A stretch of 23,057 nt of DNA from a virus: the IMG/VR virus record IMGVR_UViG_3300021185_000013, positions 1 through 23,057 of that record. One strand, 5' to 3'. The translations under genes and the position numbers were made by a program. This document shows positions 6,277 to 13,616 of the stretch, piece after piece; the first letter of the stretch is position 1, and the number at the start of each line of letters is the position of its first letter. The notes below the pieces were generated by a model. It was not told the DNA's origin, did no database searches, and worked only from the letters and a program-made list of their open reading frames with translations.

Positions 6277-6597
6277 TCACCATTTCACGCGGTTAGCCCA
6301 ATAGGCCGCGGACATCTTGCCTTTGGCTATGTTCTTAGCGTGTCGCGCTTTGAAGCTTGCACGTTTCTTTTTCATACGGTCAGATTCACCCGCTTTCGGT
6401 TTTCCTGCGGTGCTTGCCCCCTGTTCTCCAAACCTAATCGTCTTGATTTTGTCACCTTCTTTTGCCACGACAACATGGCTTTTCTTACTGTGCTTGGGGG
6501 TACGTTTCGGTTTATTGTATCCACTGACTCCTGCCCTCTCTAGTCTTGAATCTCTTTTCTTTTTAGTTTTGCCGCCCTTCTTGTAGTCTTCTCTCAT
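6277..6597 (-). CDS. very basic small protein of a marine-phage family (DUF6321-like), 106 aa
   Basis: The product has 34 Lys+Arg in 106 residues (about 32%) against 9 acidic residues. It begins MREDYKKGGKTKKK, has a central segment HVVVAKEGDKIKTIRFGEQG, and ends KARHAKNIAKGKMSAAYWAN then RVKW. This N-terminal/central/C-terminal pattern is one I associate with small marine phage proteins labelled DUF6321; I could not check the label. AGGAAAG precedes the ATG at 6597, which overlaps the upstream stop as ATGA. Its charge suggests binding to phage DNA or to the acidic surface of a virion protein. It is the second-to-last gene of the late operon, and its C-terminal tail is copied at 5868-5912. 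Confidence 0.8.
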   Translation of the reverse strand: MREDYKKGGKTKKKRDSRLERAGVSGYNKPKRTPKHSKKSHVVVAKEGDKIKTIRFGEQGASTAGKPKAGESDRMKKKRASFKARHAKNIAKGKMSAAYWANRVKW

Positions 6598-6836
6598 CGT
6601 TTCTTTCCTTTATGTAGTCCATGCTTAGCGTGTTGTTTGCCTTTAGCTGTAGCCTCTCTTTTCTTTTTATTAGCCGCCGCAAGTTTCTTTCTGCCTGCCG
6701 CAGTTGATTTGAGTTTCTTTATAGCCTTAGCAGGCGCGTATACTTCGCCAGTTTTACCGCTAGGTTTTCCAGAAGGTGTACGCCACTTTTGCTTTGTCCA
6801 TTTCTTTAAAGACTTTTGAGATTTTTTAAGCGCCAT
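6594..6836 (-). CDS. very basic small protein (DUF5872-like), 80 aa
   Basis: The frame stays open upstream to 6899, but the start is best placed at ATG 6836 (MALKKSQKSLKKW). AAAGG lies 10 bases before it, and the upstream extension overlaps the neighbouring gene. The product has 28 Lys+Arg in 80 residues (35%) and only two acidic residues. Recognisable segments are WTKQKWRTPSGKPSGKTGE (about 13-31), YAPAKAIKKLKSTAAGRKKL (33-52) and KGKQHAKHGLHKGKKR at the end. I recognise this layout from phage and bacterial proteins named DUF5872. Function is unknown. A histone-like or DNA-neutralising role is an inference from charge only. Confidence 0.82.
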   Translation of the reverse strand: MALKKSQKSLKKWTKQKWRTPSGKPSGKTGEVYAPAKAIKKLKSTAAGRKKLAAANKKKREATAKGKQHAKHGLHKGKKR

Positions 6837-6981
6837 TATTTTTATGAACCTTTTGTACTTTAAAATTAGCTTCAAGTGAAGCGCCCTTATGCTTAACAAA
6901 CTTACCAGTGTGCTTCATTAGATTCATTGAGCCGTCTTTCTGCTTCATCCAGTGATGACCTTTAGGTGCTTTAACTTTCAT
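6826..6981 (-). CDS. small basic His/Lys-rich protein, 51 aa
   Basis: This short gene starts at ATG 6981, overlapping the preceding stop as ATGA, and ends at TAA 6826-6828, ten bases into the next gene. An unusually strong AAAGGAGG ribosome site sits at 6991-6998. The product starts MKVKAPKGHHWMKQKDGS and continues LMKHTGKFVKHKGASLEANF. It has 12 Lys and 5 His in 51 residues. Similar MK(V)KAPKG-HWM proteins occur, as I recall, next to the other basic genes in marine phage genomes. The role is unknown, probably the same compartment as its neighbours. Confidence 0.8.
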   Translation of the reverse strand: MKVKAPKGHHWMKQKDGSMNLMKHTGKFVKHKGASLEANFKVQKVHKNNGA

Positions 6982-7166
6982 TTGTACCCGCCTCCTTTAG
7001 CTTTGTATTCTTTAGCAAGCATCTGAGCCTTTCGTGCTGACCACTGCCCTGCTTTACCGCCCTTACTTCCCGCTTTAATTTTATTAAATAAGTTCTTACG
7101 CATTGTAGGCTTGGTATAGTTACCCGCCTTATTGACTGTTGATTTCTTTTTCTTTGTTGCAGGCAT
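6978..7166 (-). CDS. small basic protein, 62 aa
   Basis: A 62-residue protein starts at ATG 7166 with GAGG about 9 bases upstream. It has 18 Lys+Arg against one Glu. The sequence runs MPATKKKKSTVNKAGNYTKP, then TMRKNLFNKIKAGSKGGKAG, then QWSARKAQMLAKEYKAKGGG before the final YK. The GGKAGQWSARKAQ segment is one I have seen in small proteins of marine phages and bacteria of unknown function. It is the first of four consecutive basic genes joined by ATGA-type overlaps. The short glycine-rich loops and lysine runs suggest nucleic acid contact, but no known DNA-binding fold can be named. Confidence 0.8.
   Translation of the reverse strand: MPATKKKKSTVNKAGNYTKPTMRKNLFNKIKAGSKGGKAGQWSARKAQMLAKEYKAKGGGYK
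6991..6998 (-). promoter_or_regulatory. strong ribosome binding site for the 51-aa basic gene
   Basis: On the - strand this reads AAAGGAGG, a near-perfect match to the anti-Shine-Dalgarno sequence, 9 bases before ATG 6981. It lies inside the 62-aa gene and is strong evidence that the short downstream gene is translated. Confidence 0.7.
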
Positions 7167-7193
7167 TAACTATTCCTCGCTATTATCGTTAAA

Positions 7194-7295
7194 CTAGTCG
7201 ATCCAAAGAAGTGAGCTAAAGCCCACGCTAAAAAATACAATTACAAAAATTAAAGCCTTCCACTCTTCTTTGTCTCTATAATCAAAATTACTCAT
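7194..7295 (-). CDS. 33-aa single-TM micropeptide
   Basis: From ATG 7295 to TAG 7194-7196 the frame reads MSNFDYRDKEEWKA, then a hydrophobic helix LIFVIVFFSVGFSSLLW, then ID. The charged N-terminus plus one membrane segment is a typical small phage membrane peptide. It fills the only gap of about 130 bases in this part of the operon. The ribosome site is weak. A six-codon frame (ATG 7308) ends right over the start and could couple it to the preceding gene. It could assist lysis or inhibit superinfection; neither is shown. Confidence 0.55.
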   Translation of the reverse strand: MSNFDYRDKEEWKALIFVIVFFSVGFSSLLWID

Positions 7296-7304
7296 ATACA
7301 ACGC

Positions 7305-7547
7305 TCATTCAAAAATTACAGTTTCTTTTGGGTCTACATACTTCGGTTTGCAAAAAGCCCTTACTGGTACGTCATATATTTTCCCGAACCTATTCTCACC
7401 AGACCCCTTTATGCTTTGCAGGGTTATTGTTCTAGCAAAATAAACACAGGAGTTAATGTTATTCCAGACTCCATACTCCTCAATGTCTTCAACAAAACCA
7501 TCAGGAGTTAAAGTCTCTATCATTAATGCAAACACTAACGTCTTCAT
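7305..7547 (-). CDS. small exported protein, paralogue of the next gene upstream, 80 aa
   Basis: An 80-residue product starts at ATG 7547 in an ATGA overlap. The N-terminus MKTLVFALMIETL looks like a short signal or anchor. Two cysteines (NSCVYFA near 34 and AFCKPKYVDP near 67) may form a disulfide. It aligns with the protein at 7544-7738 at the VFAL N-terminus, the CVY centre and the C-terminal C-x-x-x-x-VD segment. The two are probably an ancient tandem duplication. Both follow the endolysin and the TM-coiled-coil gene, so periplasmic lysis partners (outer-membrane spanin-like) or exclusion proteins are possible. There is no clear lipobox. Confidence 0.7.
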   Translation of the reverse strand: MKTLVFALMIETLTPDGFVEDIEEYGVWNNINSCVYFARTITLQSIKGSGENRFGKIYDVPVRAFCKPKYVDPKETVIFE

Positions 7548-7738
7548 TTTATAACTCGTTCAGAATTATCTACCCAAGTTAAACGACAGATACAGTCTAC
7601 TGCCTCGTAGTGTTTAGAGGGTTTAGATAGCTCCTGACACATATAAACGCAGTGGTGTTTTTTTGCGTAGTAGCGTGTCTTGCTTTTATCAATCTCTCCA
7701 TTAGAGAAAAGGAAGATCAAAGCAAAAACCATCCTCAC
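7544..7738 (-). CDS. small exported Cys-rich protein, 64 aa
   Basis: The frame can start at GTG 7738, which overlaps the upstream stop as GTGA, or at ATG 7732, two codons later. I give the longer form. The N-terminus MVFALIFLFSNG is a short hydrophobic signal-like segment. The mature part is basic and Cys-rich (HHCVYMCQEL, VDCICRL) and ends WVDNSERVIK. The pattern of cysteines and the VD near the end match the paralogue at 7305-7547. It is likely membrane-attached or periplasmic. No enzyme motif is seen, so its function is not assigned. Confidence 0.68.
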   Translation of the reverse strand: MRMVFALIFLFSNGEIDKSKTRYYAKKHHCVYMCQELSKPSKHYEAVDCICRLTWVDNSERVIK

Positions 7739-8037
7739 TGCTTAGCCAATAACGCTTGAACTAACGCAGAAATTTGATCGTTAGTTTTTTCTTGAATCTT
7801 TTCTTGACGAGCTAATGACTCAACAATCGCATCAACTTTTGTCTCTGTTACAGCTTGAGCCTGACCATTCTCTTGAGCCTTCTTAGCTGTTTCTTTAACA
7901 ATGACTTCAATACGCTTAACTTCTTTTGTAGTAGTCTCTGCATTGGCTTGTGCCGCACCGTAGCTTATAGCGCCAACAAATAAACTAACTACTAGCGGAA
8001 TAGCCCATGTAGGAATTACAATACCTTTCTCTGACAT
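7735..8037 (-). CDS. N-terminal TM plus coiled-coil protein, possible inner-membrane spanin, 100 aa
   Basis: A strong AAGGAGATAT ribosome site precedes ATG 8037. Residues 8-28 form one membrane helix (IPTWAIPLVVSLFVGAISYG). The rest is a long Ala/Glu/Lys/Gln helix (about 35-100) with coiled-coil character. Type II topology with a periplasmic coiled coil is what inner-membrane spanins (Rz-like) show. The gene sits directly after the M15 endolysin and before two small exported proteins, one of which could be the outer-membrane partner. Alternatively it could be a holin-like anchor. The spanin reading is an inference from topology and position. Confidence 0.65.
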   Translation of the reverse strand: MSEKGIVIPTWAIPLVVSLFVGAISYGAAQANAETTTKEVKRIEVIVKETAKKAQENGQAQAVTETKVDAIVESLARQEKIQEKTNDQISALVQALLAKQ

Positions 8038-8062
8038 TTTTTATATCTCCTTGTATTTAAAA

Positions 8063-8419
8063 TTAATAGCACCAAAGTACTGGTTTAAAATCATCTCGCA
8101 AATCTACGTGTACAAAACCTTTAGCAACCCCTATGCCTACAAAGCCTAACGCACAAGCATGACGCACTATCTGCATACGCTGACGACCTCCGTTTACGTA
8201 GATGTCTGCGGCAATCCCACGTGTGTGTGTACCGCCAATTTTTTTTGCTTTCTCTACGCTGTGATTGGGACTTCTGTAGCCGCTAATCACTTGGAACGGA
8301 AAGCCACACACCTCCCGCAAGTGATCTAGTTTGCGTATAAAACCCTTATTCATTTCGTTCTCGCCAGTTTCTTGGCAATCAAAGTCTGAGAGTTTAAAGT
8401 ATTTAAAATCGTCTTTCAT
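8063..8419 (-). CDS. endolysin, peptidase M15 (zinc D,D/L,D-peptidase type)
   Basis: A 118-residue single-domain protein of the M15_3 type. It begins FKLSDFDCQETGE (about 8-20), followed by the substrate-groove motif ISGYRSPNHS (45-54). The zinc ligands are His65 and Asp72 in GGTHTRGIAAD and His104 in GFVHVD. The C-terminus ends LWCY, as is usual for this family. Such enzymes cut peptide cross-links of peptidoglycan and act as phage endolysins at the end of infection. There is no signal peptide, so it needs a holin, for which the membrane protein just upstream is a candidate. The ribosome site is weak. Confidence 0.92.
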   Translation of the reverse strand: MKDDFKYFKLSDFDCQETGENEMNKGFIRKLDHLREVCGFPFQVISGYRSPNHSVEKAKKIGGTHTRGIAADIYVNGGRQRMQIVRHACALGFVGIGVAKGFVHVDLRDDFKPVLWCY

Positions 8420-8452
8420 TTATTAATGTGTCCGTGATTCTTAATAGTTTTG

Positions 8453-8887
8453 TTATTTTTTAACTAAGCTACCGCCAAAGTACATGCCTATAATTGCTGA
8501 AACTAAGTTGGTATCTAGCTGTGTTATTACTAAACCTTGAAAAGTTATCCATTCAAAGATTTCTCTACCTTCAGTAAGAAATAAAAATCCGGGCTGAAAA
8601 TTTGTGTAGCCTACCGTAACATCTACATTAGGATAATATACGGCTACAAGCTTTGGCAGTATTACAATAGCAAACACTGAGGACAGCGCGATGATTCTAC
8701 GAGTCCATTGAAAGCCCTTATCTTTTACATTCCTTGCGGCTTTTATAGCTTTCATTTCAAACTCACCGCGAGTTATAAGAAGCTTTTGTTGCTCTTGTTT
8801 TGCCTTGCGACTTTCTGCCCACACACTCATAACCCCACCAAGAACTGTGGAGCCAAGCATAGTTATTATTTCAAAAGGAAAGCCCAT
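8453..8887 (-). CDS. multi-TM membrane protein of a marine-phage family, candidate holin, 144 aa
   Basis: Residues 5-22 form a hydrophobic helix (FEIITMLGSTVLGGVMSVW). A charged stretch rich in Lys/Gln follows (ESRKAKQEQQKLL), then a second helix (RRIIALSSVFAIVILPKLVA, about 64-83) and a third near the C-terminus (VSAIIGMYFGGSLV, about 129-142). The motifs FQWTRRIIALSS, NFQPGFLFLTEGRE and QGLVITQLDT are ones I recall in a protein very common in uncultured marine phages, of unknown function. Its place directly before the endolysin suggests a holin or a membrane channel used in lysis. It could instead be a virion membrane protein, since it also follows the large internal-protein gene. Confidence 0.72.
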   Translation of the reverse strand: MGFPFEIITMLGSTVLGGVMSVWAESRKAKQEQQKLLITRGEFEMKAIKAARNVKDKGFQWTRRIIALSSVFAIVILPKLVAVYYPNVDVTVGYTNFQPGFLFLTEGREIFEWITFQGLVITQLDTNLVSAIIGMYFGGSLVKK

Positions 8888-8891
8888 AATA

Positions 8892-11800
8892 TTAAGAAGG
8901 AATCTCGTTAGTGTTTGCTAAAGATAACCCATAGTCCTTAGCTTGCTGTAAGTTTTCAATTAAACCTGCCGCATACGCGGCTTTAGCGGCTCTATTGTCC
9001 ATACCCGATGTATTTTTTCCACCGTCTTGTCTTCTCAAATGCCCAACAATTTTCATAGTGTCACCTGCTTTCATAGAATCAAAAATGCCTGACCACACAG
9101 CGGCTTTGTTTCCACCTACATTATATGCAATATCTTCTAACACAAGCTTATAAGGCTCTGATAAAGACTCGTATGACATGCCCTTACTTTTCAATGTGGC
9201 ATCCCACGATTTGTTTCTAGCAAGCTGTACGTTGGCTTCAATATCTAGCTTTTGAATTGTACGTTTTTGAGAACTTGTTAAAGGTATATATGTACCTGTT
9301 TTTACATCCATAAAAGGTATGCCGTATATAGTGCCAGAAGCTAGTTCAGCCTCTGTAATTTTGTGACCGAACCCAACGTCAAGGGATCTCTCTGTTACGG
9401 GCTTGTTCTGTTCTTGTGCATCGTTTGTTGGTATAGGAGTGTCGCCATGATCGCCTTCCGACTTTCGCATCTGTTTATAAAAACTTTCACTTAGATTACT
9501 TACAATAGTTTTTTTATACTCTTCTGCTTCAGGTTTAGAAACACCTACAAGTTCTCTTCCATTTATTTTGTCTGCAACTTTAGATACATTTTCAATTTGA
9601 TCAGGGTCTGTAATTCCTAATGTCTGCATTATTTTAACAGCTACAGGACTTACGGTTTTTTGTATAGACTCTAAAATATCAGATGCGGATTTAATTTCGC
9701 CACCTTCAGACTTCTGAATCCTTTCAACTTTACCCCCTTCAGCGTATCCCATATATTTTCTAAGTTGTTTTAATGTCGGGTCTTTAAATGTTTTAACGCC
9801 TAATTTTTCTTTGCCTTTAGCATCTACGTAAGGTGTGTAAACTTTGTAAGACCCATCTTTCATTAGCTCGTAAGTAAAATCTTTTTTACCTGTCCCGCTA
9901 TAATCTCTATATCCATTTTCATTTAAAAACTTTATTGTTACTCTTTCGTTTCTTGATGCCAGAGGTACGTTTTGATAATCTCTAGAAGGTCTACTAGACT
10001 TCATAACTTTATTTAAATCTAAAAGATCGTCCTGTATACCGTAAAAAACAGCACCATCAGGATCAATCTCTAATTGTCGTTGAGCTATAAACTCAGCATC
10101 TTCAGCTTGTCGTAAAGGCGAGGGAGACTTTTTATTAAAATAACCAGTTAGTTTTTTTGCTATCAGCCTACCGCCCATAGAAAATTTAGCACGGTCTTCC
10201 ATGTCTGTATACGCGTCACCTGCTTGTGCGTTATACGGCAACCCTGTAAGCTTATCAATTCTTTCGTCAGGCTCAGTAGGTACGTTAGGCACATCTTTGA
10301 CTATGCCGCCTGTTGCATATGGCGCTAAAGATGAAGTAGTTTCAAACTCTGGAATAAAGCCTTGTTCAAAGTCTGATATATTTCTATCAGCTTCGTATAT
10401 AAACTGATCCATATCGGCCTTAAACTTTTCTGCTTCGTCTTCGTCTACAATTCCTAATATTTTCTGTACTGGTGACAAGGCGGCAGGAATTTTTCTAGCC
10501 AGTGTAGGTGTGATTCCTCGTCTAGTTGCGCTTAAAATATCTGTAGCCACTGGGCCAAAAGGCATCGTACCGTAACCTAGAACAGAACCACTATATTTAG
10601 TAGCATCATAACCTTTAGTAATGTTATCTGCTAAAATGCCTAAACCACCTACACGTTTTACAGCTTGAAAATTTGCGCTGACCGCTCCTTTTTCTTCTGA
10701 CTTACCGTCCGATCTCCAATCATTCATGATACGAGCTACCTGAACCATTGATAAAGCAGTCACTGCGACCTTACCTACGTTGCGCGGGTCACCGCTTTTA
10801 ACATCTTTTGTAAGTTGCTTAACGCTTCCTTTAAGTACCGTGTTTGTAAATGCCGCAGGGTAACCCATCAACTGAAAAGCTATAGAGGTTTTAGGGTTAC
10901 TAAACAATAACGGCTTTAAGTTAGACATTCCAGAAGGCTGTAAAATTACAGAGTTAGCATAACGTGCCGCCCCTGACAGGAACTTCTTGTCGTAAAACTC
11001 GTCATTCCTTTTAGCTCCACGCTTGTACCACTCCATAGCATCCTTATAATCTATGTCTAGTTCAGCTAACTCACCTATTAAAGTGTTCTGCCTTTTGCCT
11101 AGCGGCTTAGCTCCGTGGGCTACAAGAGCTTGAATGTTTTCTTCAATTAAATTCTTACCGCTCATAAATGAACTTGTCTGTACAAACTTTGTCCAATCTT
11201 CAAGCAAGGTCATTTTAAAGAAACCACTACTTGCTTTCTGCATCCATTTGGTTTGCAAGTCATCACCGCCTAAACGGTTTTCTAGCTGAGTCAATCCCAT
11301 ATCCATGCCCAAGCTAAACTTACGCATTTCCGCTCGTGCTTCTGCGGCTGTCATATTGTGCTGAGACATTAGTTTAGATTGCATGTTTCCTGTAGCGCCT
11401 TTGTACGAAAGCTCCATAGCTTCTGACAAGCCTTTAAAGCTGTTTTTAAATCCGGCCTTACTAAAGTTTAAGAAGACTTCTGTTAAACTAGATACCGTTG
11501 CAAGACCTAAGTAAGCTACTCTGTTTACTAAACCGTAGCCGTCTACTGCACCTTGAGCGTACTTGCCAAACCTGTTTAAGTTTTCAGAAGTGGTAGTACG
11601 GTATACTCGTGTAATTCTTTCAGCGTCTTTAGCAGTAAATGTTTCTCCTGCCTCAGTCATCTCCTTGCGAATTTGATTTATATAAAAGTCTTTAAATTCT
11701 TTTTCGTTCCGCACACCCAAAGTTCTAACCTTTGCCAAACCTTTAGCGGCTTGGAAAGTATAAAGGTTCATAGTTGCTCTAACGTCAGTGTCTAAAAACT

Positions 11801-13613
11801 CTTGAAAATCTGCATCTCTTTTAATGTTATCAAAAGATCGCTTAGCTGAGAAAAAGAAACCGCCAGAACCACCGCCATCTAATTGACTGTCAATTCTTAA
11901 CATGTCTTCAACTGCTTCCATTCCCTTGCCTTTAGATACAACGTCTTGATCTTCAAATAATCTAGCTAAGCCTTCTTTATTTTCTAAGATAGCTTTACGA
12001 TTCCAAGAACGCGGGATATAATCAGCTACTTCGTTTTCAATAAGTCCTGCTTCTTTAAGCTCAGCACCCATCGACTGATATAGTTTTTTAACGCCCACTG
12101 AAGCCTTGTTAATTTCTATGTTTATTTCAGGAGAAAGGCCATTACTTTTGCTTGTTGCTTTTTGACCGCGCACAGCCAACATTAAAGCATCATTAACTTC
12201 GTCAGCTAGTTTAGCATTGTCTTCGTTCCGGCGTAAGAATTTACTGGTAGTTAAAGGCTCGACAATGGCCCTGTAGTCTTCAAAGAAACGACCTTGAATT
12301 TCGCGTTGGGTTTCAAAGTAATCTTTACCGACTAAACGATCATTAACCTTCCAATCTATTCCCATCTCGTGAGAGAATTTTTCTTGAAGTAGCTTAGCTG
12401 TTTTAGATACTTTTGCAAAAGGACTTAAAACTCCTGAAGCTTTCCCTAACCATCGGCTAGTATTGTGCGTAGCGTGAGCGTACAAGTCTTTCTTTATTTT
12501 ATTTTTAATAGCTCCTGCTGTTTTTTCTGTCTGAGCCGCCGCCATAATAATAGCCTGCACTTCTTCTACAGTTTTAGCACCTCCCCCTAAATCAGACGCA
12601 TACTTTTTTATAAGCTCTTCGTCAGGTGTTATATCTTTATAGCTTCCAGAAGGCCCAGAAATTAAACGATCTAAGTCACTTAATACCCCTGCTCCAGAGG
12701 CAGGAATCCACTCGCCTTCAACGCCCTCGTCAAAAAGCTCAGCGCCCCTTTCAGGTGTAAACTCATCCATGTCAGAGTCAGCTTTAAATTTCTGGGTTAG
12801 CTTGTTAATACCGACAGTCATTCCAACATTTAAACCCGCTGAAATTCCTGCTGTAGCTACTGTTTGAAGAGGATTAAAATCTTCTTGAGAGCCTACAGTT
12901 ATGGCTAAATTTTGACGAGATACATCGTCTACTGTTCCTTGTATAGCACCGATAGCCGCTATAGATTTTTTTGGATTCTTATCCATCAATGCTCTAAGAC
13001 TGCGTAAAGTTGTTTCTTGAGAAGGAACTTCGCGCACTGTAGTTGACAAGCCTTTAGATGGTAAACGAGACACAGCAGAGGGGCCAGTTAAAGCTTTTTT
13101 AATTGCTGTTTTTGCTCCTGCCTTTGCAGTTTCTCTAGCCGCTAGTGCCGCAGGAGCGCCTACGCCGCCTGTTTGTGCCGCAAACCAAACAGAACCAATA
13201 TTAAATGGGTCAGTAACAGCATCTATGCCGTAGTCTTTTATCATTTCTGCCCATTCACCAATACCTTCTTTATCTATAGTAGCAAATTTATCTTGTATTC
13301 GTTTGTAGCTGTCTTTAATTTCTTGAGGCGCATCTTCTAATACCATAGCTTTTGCTATCATATTTTCAAAACGAGATTCACTGTCTCTAAAAGACTCTAA
13401 AACATCTGCATCTTCAGACGCTAAATCAAGAGAGGCAGGATCAAGAACCTTGCCTGCCATGTATTCCCGAACAACTGCCCAATCTTTTTTAACGCCAGTG
13501 TCTTCTTTAAACTTAGTGGCTGTGTAAGGAGTTAAGGTTGTAGAATCCCCACCATAAAAAGAAGAGGTATCGCGTGTACCACGAGTGTCTGAAAAACTTC
13601 CAGTATACTTCAT
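8892..13613 (-). CDS. very large internal virion protein with C-terminal lysozyme-like domain, 1573 aa
   Basis: The N-terminal half is mostly helical. Recognisable stretches shared with large marine phage virion proteins include DYGIDAVTDPFNIGS, DYIPRSWNRKAIL (near residue 530) and a hydrophobic run NRVAYLGLATVSSLTEVFLN (near 690-715). From about 1100 to 1310 the chain is linker-like with repeated GG motifs. Residues about 1380-1560 look like a GH24-type phage lysozyme: Glu1386 in KSEGDHGD is the probable catalytic acid, and LDVGFGHKIT (1411-1420) replaces the T4 TIGIGH strand. The expected role is DNA ejection, with the enzyme opening the wall during entry, comparable to T7 gp16, although there the enzyme domain is N-terminal. 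The role is inferred from size, order and domain. Confidence 0.8.
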   Translation of the reverse strand: MKYTGSFSDTRGTRDTSSFYGGDSTTLTPYTATKFKEDTGVKKDWAVVREYMAGKVLDPASLDLASEDADVLESFRDSESRFENMIAKAMVLEDAPQEIKDSYKRIQDKFATIDKEGIGEWAEMIKDYGIDAVTDPFNIGSVWFAAQTGGVGAPAALAARETAKAGAKTAIKKALTGPSAVSRLPSKGLSTTVREVPSQETTLRSLRALMDKNPKKSIAAIGAIQGTVDDVSRQNLAITVGSQEDFNPLQTVATAGISAGLNVGMTVGINKLTQKFKADSDMDEFTPERGAELFDEGVEGEWIPASGAGVLSDLDRLISGPSGSYKDITPDEELIKKYASDLGGGAKTVEEVQAIIMAAAQTEKTAGAIKNKIKKDLYAHATHNTSRWLGKASGVLSPFAKVSKTAKLLQEKFSHEMGIDWKVNDRLVGKDYFETQREIQGRFFEDYRAIVEPLTTSKFLRRNEDNAKLADEVNDALMLAVRGQKATSKSNGLSPEINIEINKASVGVKKLYQSMGAELKEAGLIENEVADYIPRSWNRKAILENKEGLARLFEDQDVVSKGKGMEAVEDMLRIDSQLDGGGSGGFFFSAKRSFDNIKRDADFQEFLDTDVRATMNLYTFQAAKGLAKVRTLGVRNEKEFKDFYINQIRKEMTEAGETFTAKDAERITRVYRTTTSENLNRFGKYAQGAVDGYGLVNRVAYLGLATVSSLTEVFLNFSKAGFKNSFKGLSEAMELSYKGATGNMQSKLMSQHNMTAAEARAEMRKFSLGMDMGLTQLENRLGGDDLQTKWMQKASSGFFKMTLLEDWTKFVQTSSFMSGKNLIEENIQALVAHGAKPLGKRQNTLIGELAELDIDYKDAMEWYKRGAKRNDEFYDKKFLSGAARYANSVILQPSGMSNLKPLLFSNPKTSIAFQLMGYPAAFTNTVLKGSVKQLTKDVKSGDPRNVGKVAVTALSMVQVARIMNDWRSDGKSEEKGAVSANFQAVKRVGGLGILADNITKGYDATKYSGSVLGYGTMPFGPVATDILSATRRGITPTLARKIPAALSPVQKILGIVDEDEAEKFKADMDQFIYEADRNISDFEQGFIPEFETTSSLAPYATGGIVKDVPNVPTEPDERIDKLTGLPYNAQAGDAYTDMEDRAKFSMGGRLIAKKLTGYFNKKSPSPLRQAEDAEFIAQRQLEIDPDGAVFYGIQDDLLDLNKVMKSSRPSRDYQNVPLASRNERVTIKFLNENGYRDYSGTGKKDFTYELMKDGSYKVYTPYVDAKGKEKLGVKTFKDPTLKQLRKYMGYAEGGKVERIQKSEGGEIKSASDILESIQKTVSPVAVKIMQTLGITDPDQIENVSKVADKINGRELVGVSKPEAEEYKKTIVSNLSESFYKQMRKSEGDHGDTPIPTNDAQEQNKPVTERSLDVGFGHKITEAELASGTIYGIPFMDVKTGTYIPLTSSQKRTIQKLDIEANVQLARNKSWDATLKSKGMSYESLSEPYKLVLEDIAYNVGGNKAAVWSGIFDSMKAGDTMKIVGHLRRQDGGKNTSGMDNRAAKAAYAAGLIENLQQAKDYGLSLANTNEIPS

Positions 13614-13616
13614 TAA

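Noticed and set aside
6133-6819. Several open frames on the + strand between 5908 and 6819
   Set aside because: They are antisense to the lysine-rich basic genes, whose AAA/AAG codons leave long Phe/Leu-rich antisense frames that mimic membrane proteins.
6837-6899. N-terminal extension of the 80-aa basic protein (start at 6899)
   Set aside because: The extension lies over the 51-aa gene, which has its own strong ribosome site, and the MALKK start at 6836 has AAAGG at good distance and matches the family start as I know it.
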